Shown here in pieces: positions 57,882 to 64,000 of a stretch of 64,000 bases of DNA. The notes beneath the pieces are model-generated. The model saw nothing but the letters and a program-made list of their open reading frames with translations. It was not told the origin of the DNA and searched no databases. Within the stretch, counting starts at the first letter, position 1; each line of letters begins with the position of its first letter. The DNA is from Luzula sylvatica. Lineage: Eukaryota > Streptophyta > Magnoliopsida > Poales > Juncaceae. The stretch spans positions 36,103,043 to 36,167,042 of the forward strand of contig OX326961.1 in NCBI GenBank assembly GCA_946800325.1, in the 5' to 3' direction. Position numbers and translations under genes: made by a program.

Positions 57882-59046
57882 TTTTTTTTTAAGGAGGAGG
57901 CTACGCTCAATTTTTGCATTAATTAAAAATTAAAATATTACATTTGAGAATCACAACTCTACTAAAGTTAGAGAGCTGAGAAAAAATTAACAATTACGCA
58001 TTCCTTACTCACTACTACTAATTACTAGAATAATCAGCAATTGGCCATCCATTTGATTGCCTCGTCCGAGATCATTGAAGCTAGTAAGGTCGTCGAGACG
58101 GCTTTGAAAGAGAAAATTCTCCTATTTCTCTCCTTCCAAATATTCCACATTGTCGCTAACCACACCGTGCTCCACTTGTCGTTAAAATTCTTATCGCCTC
58201 TCTTTTTGTTGGAAGTCCAAAACCGAATAAGGTCATCTGAAGGTTGTAAAATAGGAAGGTTCATGAAGATGGCTACGGAATTCCATACTCGGGATGCATA
58301 GGGACATGATAGTAGCAAGTGATTCACATCTTCCGTATGTTGAGCACACAAGGAGCAACCGTCATTATTCGGCCACCCTCTTTTCTCCAAATTGACGGCC
58401 GTAAGGATCCCGTCATGGATTGTTAGCCAACCGAAGAACCGTACTTTTGTCGGCGCTTTAATTCTCCATAAGTATATGTTCCAAGAATGTACTATTCCGG
58501 GATTTATAAGGAATTGATAGGCCGATTTGGTAGTGAATTTTTCGTGACCCGTCCAAATCCACGAGAAACGAGAAGAAATAGGATCCGGATCCGGGTTCGG
58601 CTTTATGGAGATGGAAGCGAAGTGTACTAGGCGTCGAAGGTCTTTGATAAATAACGAGATGTGTTGGTCGGATATGGAGTCAAAATGTTGAATTGAGTTT
58701 ATTGCATAAAACTCTCTAAGCGTACTAGACCAAATTGAATCCGGGAGAAATGCCACTTTCGTAATTGCTTTCAAAAGATGGGCATCATTTTGGGTTTTGA
58801 TATCGTGAATTCCTAACCCTCCATTTGCTTTTGGTAAACATAGCTTATCCCAAGCCATCAAGCAATGACCACCTTTACAAATTTTGTCTCCCTTCCAAAG
58901 AAATGATCTCATTATTCTTTGAAGTTCTTTTACTAACCACGCGGGGAGCGCAAAAGCTTGCATGAAATATTTCGGAATTGCCGCAAGAACTGTTCTTCCT
59001 TACAACAATAGAAATCGAATGAGATACTGGTGGATATCTAAACATA
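57882..59046 (-). mobile_element. 5'-truncated LINE (L1-type) with poly(A) end
   Basis: On the minus strand the C-terminal part of a LINE reverse transcriptase ends at 58034, followed by about 140 bases of 3' UTR and an A9 run at 57882-57890. A 9-mer caaattgtt occurs at 57868-57876 and at 59047-59055, which would bound the insertion as a target duplication if five bases after the A-run belong to the tail. The 5' part of the element is missing, as in most LINE copies. Confidence 0.7.
58034..58963 (-). pseudogene. LINE reverse transcriptase C-terminal fragment with zf-RVT domain
   Basis: 309 codons remain open. The N-terminal third matches the thumb region of plant LINE RTs (FMQAFALPAWLVKELQRI, SFLWKGD, MAWDKLCLPKANGGLGI). 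Residues about 170-240 form the RT-associated zinc-binding domain (YLWRIKAPTKVRFFGWL, CSLC, HLLLSCPYASRVW). Homology continues upstream (GRTVLAAIPKYF) across an in-frame TAA just before GRT. The catalytic RT core and the endonuclease are absent, so it is a dead fragment. Confidence 0.9.
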
Positions 59047-59239
59047 CAAATTGTTATAGAAGTAAGTTTCTTTGATTACCAAATTGTTGGTTTTTTTGTA
59101 TTACACACTCCTTTTAGAACTCTCAATTTAATGTGTTTAAACTATTTTCAGAAGTAGTTGCATGATTTATTTCGCGAGCATGGTAAACGTTGGAGACCTT
59201 TATAAGACGTCTTCGTGATTATATTGTCTGACCAAAAAA

Positions 59240-60587
59240 TTTACCAACCCCCTTATTTTGGACCCATCTTTATGCAATCTCCTCATGCCACATCATCACA
59301 ACTCATGCCACATCATCACAATTATTTCAACCATTTGATTAGGATATGTGGCAACATATGAACCATAGATTAACCTTTGATTTTGTGTGGTTATGTTTTA
59401 GTTGTAGATATTATGTGTCCCTTATTTCACACATAGTTTTAAGCAATTTTAGAAGACCACATCACCTTACACTAATGACGTGTCAAAATATTATTTGTTA
59501 GGTTCATGTTGGACCAATTGTATTTGATTTTGAATTTTTTTCACAATATGATACATGATCAATTGTGAATACAAATAGAATGTGAAGAGTCTAAATATCT
59601 AATATTAATAAATTAATAAATCAATACATAATATAATAAAACATACAACAAATATTGTTAGTATTTTCATAATATAATTTAAAAAAATTAAGAAATATAT
59701 TCGCTGGAATTTTATCTTTAATTTGAGATCCATATTATCATATATTTAATATTTTTTTCTAACTTAAAATTATGAAAACAATTGTGTAAAAAAAGATATG
59801 GAAATAAATATAATTACATTAATGACTTGTAAGACTAATTATTATTATTTTTAAAACTATAATTGAAAAAAAATTGCACATACTACTAAGTATGTTATTA
59901 TCATATATTCAATATTTTTCTCTAACTTAAAATTATAAAAACAATTATGTAAAAAAGATATAAAAATAAATATAATTATATTAATGACTTGTAATCCTTA
60001 TTATTATTATTTTTAAAAATATAATAGAAAAAAATTTGCACATCCTAATTATTATTATTATTTTTAAAACAATTATGTTATATTTGTATTTGTACTTAAA
60101 ACAGTTTCATGTTAATCTTTAAAAAGATATTAATGAAAGATATTTATTTACTAAACACAAATAATTTTTTTAACTTATATAATATTTTTCAATAATAAAC
60201 ATGAAACTTAAAATTTATCAGACAAAAATAAATTTTTTAAACTTTTACAATGTTATTATTCTTGATTTTAGATATGAAAATTTAAAATATCATATGGTTT
60301 TTATTTTTGTTTATGTCCACCCATGTTGTTTTATTATTTTATAGTGACATTTATTCTTTTTTGTATGTGTTGCATTATAGTACATAATAAATATTTCGCA
60401 ATGTGTCATATTCAAAAATAGTATGATAATTTTGTCATCATCAAATTTCTTTAATCAATATGATATTTATTTTCATAAAGTCTTATATTTGATCCCGAAA
60501 AATCATAACTATATATTATGCGTATATATTACGTGTATGGTAAAACAAATGAAACAAAACCGCCGCGAAGCGCGGGTAATCTCCTAG
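59240..60587 (+). mobile_element. 1.35-kb non-autonomous Helitron, copy 2
   Basis: It starts tttaccaaccccc after an A-run and ends with a GC hairpin (ccgccgcgaagcgcggg) and ctcctag followed by T. Length (1,348 against 1,354) and both ends match the copy at 22366-23719. A phrase acaactcatgccacatcatc is partly duplicated near its start. The interior is AT-rich and non-coding. It ends 417 bases before the start codon of the downstream gene. Confidence 0.8.
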
Positions 60588-60880
60588 TTATTGTTTAATT
60601 TGAATAATCAAGCAGAGAGATAAATTTGCATGACAAATAAACAAATATTGACAATGTGATGATGACGAAAATAATTTCGTTATCAATTTTAAATAATTAA
60701 ATGTTGAGCGAATATATTCTTCACATCGATATAATCATGTAAAATAAATATTCAGTGACAATATAAAAAAATTACATTTTTAATATAAATAAAGTTAAAA
60801 TTAAGTGACAACATAAAAGGTTGAATGATAAAAATTTGAATTGTTAAATCTAAATTTTAGTCATATAAGCCCAAATACTC

Positions 60881-60888
60881 GGCCCATT
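60881..60888. promoter_or_regulatory. site II-type element upstream of the LDIP-like gene
   Basis: ggcccatt (inverse aatgggcc), about 120 bases before the start codon. TGGGCC motifs in plants bind TCP factors and are common in constitutively expressed promoters. No clear TATA box was found. Confidence 0.45.
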
Positions 60889-61004
60889 AATTGTGTGCGT
60901 CACACAGACACACGTCTCTCTTATCAATTTCTCACTAATTATTTCGTCTTTCTCAATCTTTCTCAAAGCTTCCTTTACATCTTGACTTAATTGTTCGTGC
61001 AACA

Positions 61005-61868
61005 ATGGCGACGGAATACGTAGAGCAAGAAGAGGAAGGGAACTCTAAGGTTATCAACGGCATGGCTGGACAGGATGATTTCGATCGTTCGGTCGAGGTC
61101 GATAGTCCCGATGCGTCTCCTGACTCTCTCCCTGCCGTCATCAGAAGCTTCTTCGACGGCGTGGTTTACGCCCGGGACGGGGAATCTCAGCCGTTGATCA
61201 GGCGGGTTAAGGATGCTACGTCGACGCACGTTCCGAGACTGAAGGATGCTTCTAGAAACTCCGTGATGGATCTGATCACCTGGACTCGTCAAGGCAGTGC
61301 TTTGCGTCATCTCTTAGTTATTTCGGTCAGTGTTCAGGGTTTTGGTTTCTTAATTTTCCAGTTTATACTCGTTTGATTTAAAATTCACTAATTTCAACCC
61401 TAATTGACAAATGAATTTCCTAGGTTGGATCGATTGCGCTGATTTCCATGACTGGATTACTGGTATTCATGGCAATTCTGGCGGCACTGACAATCAATTC
61501 GATTGTAATATCGATCTTGATGTCTCTAGCTGCATTTGGGGGATTCTTAGCAATCTTCTTCGCTCTCTTAACTGCAATTTATATCGGGACATTATCAGTC
61601 GCAATTTTCATCATCTCCGCCGCAGTAATCTCTACAACTATCGCAATAGCAATCGTCTCAGGTATATTTCAATTTTAAAATTTAGGCGATTATAAACTTT
61701 GGTATGTATTTTTGATGAATTTATGTTTGATTTTAAGGTTGGGTTGGATTCTTTTTGGTGGTATGGATCGCTGTGATGAAAAGTTTGGATCTGACGAAGC
61801 AATCGATAAATTTGTCTTGTTCGACCATCTCGGCTTATTCGACTTCAAGGCGAAGGCATGAGTCTTAA
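61005..61868 (+). CDS. LDIP-like lipid-droplet-associated membrane protein, three exons, 229 residues
   Basis: Exons 61005-61325, 61424-61661 and 61738-61868, all GT-AG, joined frame open to TAA. Residues 1-100 are acidic and hydrophilic. Then comes a block LITWTRQGSALRHLLVIS, a long hydrophobic region (about 108-203) of three to four segments rich in Ala, Ile, Leu and Gly without charged residues until the end, and a short basic Ser-rich tail (SAYSTSRRRHES). This oleosin-like layout and the blocks resemble what I recall of LDAP-interacting protein, which sits on lipid droplets at the ER and governs their size. The identity is from memory; the alternative is an unnamed plant membrane protein. 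That it is a real gene is well supported by splicing and composition. Its promoter region is bounded by the Helitron ending at 60587. Confidence 0.8.
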
Positions 61869-63254
61869 ACATGTTTGCATATGAGTGTTTCTCCCTTTTG
61901 TATATTTCGTTTGTTTGTTTGTTTGTTTGTTTGTTCGTTCTTGAAGGACCTGTGAAAATATCGAACATAAGACTTTCGCTCTGATTTTGATTTTGCTTAT
62001 TTTAGTTTTTTGTTTAATGCTCTTCATAAATTTCAAGGAGTCTCAGTTAGAAGTATATAGACCATTCTTGGTGGACGATCACTTCGTATAATGTTTGATT
62101 GATTTGAGCAACAACAAAGACATCACTGAATATTAAATAAATAATCATGACATAACTAATCAATTTTATTATTTGTTAATGTTATTAAGTATCAATTTTA
62201 ATTGATATACGTTGCATATATGTTGTGAGAGATTGTGAGTTCGATCTCTATTGAAATCAATGAATGAAGGACATATGAATTTTTTTCTATTTATTATAAA
62301 AAAAAAAAATAGCCAATCTTGTGTCACGAAGGTTACGTTTCTCTGAATGAAGTGTTATGATTTATGAACTCTTTTAAGGTCTAAATAGATGCTTGAACCA
62401 TCGAAGTCAAAATATATATGACATGATCCGAGAATTATCTGCAAAATATATGACATTGACCTAAACATAAAAGACGTTTCGTAGAAGAACACGCCTATAT
62501 AACGTGATCCGAGAATTATCAGCAAAATATATATGGTTGTTTCAACCTAAAATATTCAAATTCATTACATGAAGTATCTGATTCATATCAAACCAATATC
62601 AATATTATCAGCAAAAATATATATGGTTGCAAAAAAATTGAAACTAGTCAAAGAGTGTTGTTCGTTCATGTGAATTAAAAGAAAGCCTATCTAAAGACTT
62701 GTGTCTCCAAAATACGGCTCAATATAAAGCCCAAAATAGATGAATCCCATCGTGGCCTAAAATCAATCTTTTTTACTATTTGCTACTACCTACATCTTAT
62801 TCTTGTCATGCATTATTAATGGTATATACAATATAACATACGAATAATATACTTAAAATTATTAGTATTTTTTTAACAACAATACAAACACAGAAAAAAT
62901 ATTGATGGTCCTGACTCTGAGTCTCCTGACATGATTAAATAATATAATTAATATTTACTACCTAACAAGTAACAAGGGATTCATAAGTATCAATTCGTCT
63001 CTCATGTTAAAGGCCCCCCTCTATTTATGTTTCACACGTCTAAATTTCTTTATTATTATTATTATTATTATTGTATGAAACCCGATTACTCACATGCCAA
63101 TTGCCAAGTTCCTAGTTGCCATTAATTTGTCAATGAATTTTATGAATAATACTATGACATGAAATAAAATAATGAGGGGACGTAATGAAAAACACGAGAT
63201 TGTTCCCTTAGTGCTAAATTTAGGCCCCCATTGGCCCATAAAATTATTCCTTCA
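61869..63254. other. 3' flank and intergenic DNA
   Basis: The 3' UTR of the LDIP-like gene probably occupies the first about 200 bases (tttgtttgtttg repeats at 61,910). The rest is AT-rich, with a direct repeat of gtgatccgagaattatc(t/a)gc (62,423 and 62,502) and an (ATT)n run at 63,052-63,073. No gene seen. Confidence 0.5.
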
Positions 63255-64000
63255 CTAGCATGACCCCCGCGCTTTGCGCGGGGTTCTTCGGGTTTATAAA
63301 TAATGTAGTTGAAGAAAATTGTTGTTCATTTTGTGTATGTGAATTTCTTTTTGTAATCATTATTATATGTGTAATTTAGTGTGTTGTGTGCGAGTGAAAT
63401 TTTGTAGCAAAAATCGTTTGAATATTTTAAGAGCCGGATTTCTTGAATAATTCAAACGGTTATTGCTAAAAAAATTATCTATATTTTATACATCATAAGC
63501 AAAATAAGGAAAAAGAATGAATGAGTCGTCATGAAATTTATTAAGAACCTAACAAATCAGAAAACATTGCTGAAAAAAAGAGTGTTCTTAATTTCACAAA
63601 TCCTTAATTTCGCTACATATTTAGCACAAAAAATTTTCGCCCTTTGTGTGGTCGGCCAACAACAAAGTTTCACGATGTCATCGCTAACCGTTTCGTTCGA
63701 ACCTTTAATTTAAATTATGTCATGATTATTCGCACATCCGTGATTTGGTATATTTTTAACCCCCTAATTTTTTTTGGATATTGTAAAAAATCATCTATCT
63801 TTTCGTAAACTCCAAAAAAAATTTTTTACCAAACTTTTATTTTAAAATACTCCTTATGGATGATATTAATTTTTTTTTTTTCAAAATACCTTCCAAATCT
63901 CATATGTAATAATTAAAACTTATTTTTGCTATTTTTTATTAATTTTAAGAAAATTCATAAACACTTCTTAACATGTAGTGATTTAAAAAAATTTAAATTA
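63255..64000 (-). mobile_element. minus-strand Helitron, 3' end only, running off the window
   Basis: On the minus strand the text ends with a perfect 8-bp stem CCCCGCGC-TTT-GCGCGGGG (63265-63283), then GTCATGCTAG followed by T, the Helitron 3' signature. No rolling-circle Rep/helicase coding sequence is visible in the 0.75 kb present, and the 5' end lies beyond the window. Confidence 0.65.

Overview
The window is nuclear DNA of a flowering plant, probably a eudicot; the species cannot be read from it. The evidence is a six-exon KANADI-type GARP transcription factor gene, GT-AG introns, a plant-type tRNA-Ser(AGA), Ty1/copia elements primed by initiator tRNA-Met, hAT, Mutator-like and Helitron elements, and a very AT-rich background. 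Only two protein genes look intact. Most of the rest is transposable element.

Region by region. 1-14,000: gene-free upstream DNA with long GA/CT microsatellites and five small foldback elements, most bounded by 8-9 bp target duplications. 14,400-18,262: a KANADI1-like gene (plus strand, 393 codons) with a Mutator-like MITE and an antisense tRNA-Ser in intron 4. 19,878-21,635: a larger Mutator-like non-autonomous element of the same terminal family, then a 163-bp near-perfect hairpin. 22,291-24,985: an about 83-bp satellite split by a 1.35-kb Helitron. 25,000-29,967: AT-rich DNA, a second Helitron 3' end, a decayed hAT relative and an LTR-like promoter fragment.

29,968-57,170 is a nest of insertions whose order can be read from target duplications. 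An old copia LTR (family A) received a 1.16-kb hAT-type element (B). B received a 6.6-kb BED-finger hAT in its terminal repeat. That hAT received an 8.0-kb copia element (C) in its last intron. Separately, the old LTR received a 1.95-kb element now left as a solo LTR, and its primer binding site received a young 8.2-kb family A element whose two 999-bp LTRs differ at one base although its coding region is badly decayed. Next come a 5'-truncated LINE (57,882-59,046), a second copy of the 1.35-kb Helitron (59,240-60,587), and a three-exon gene (61,005-61,868) for a 229-residue membrane-associated protein resembling the lipid-droplet protein LDIP. The window closes with the 3' end of a minus-strand Helitron.

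The two genes show no shared pathway. The observations most worth following are: arrays of paired CCGTT/AACGG half-sites in the control regions of three retroelement segments; the decayed but recently moved family A copia; the GAGA tracts concentrated around the KANADI gene; and the Helitron family whose 5' end can be deduced from the interrupted satellite.
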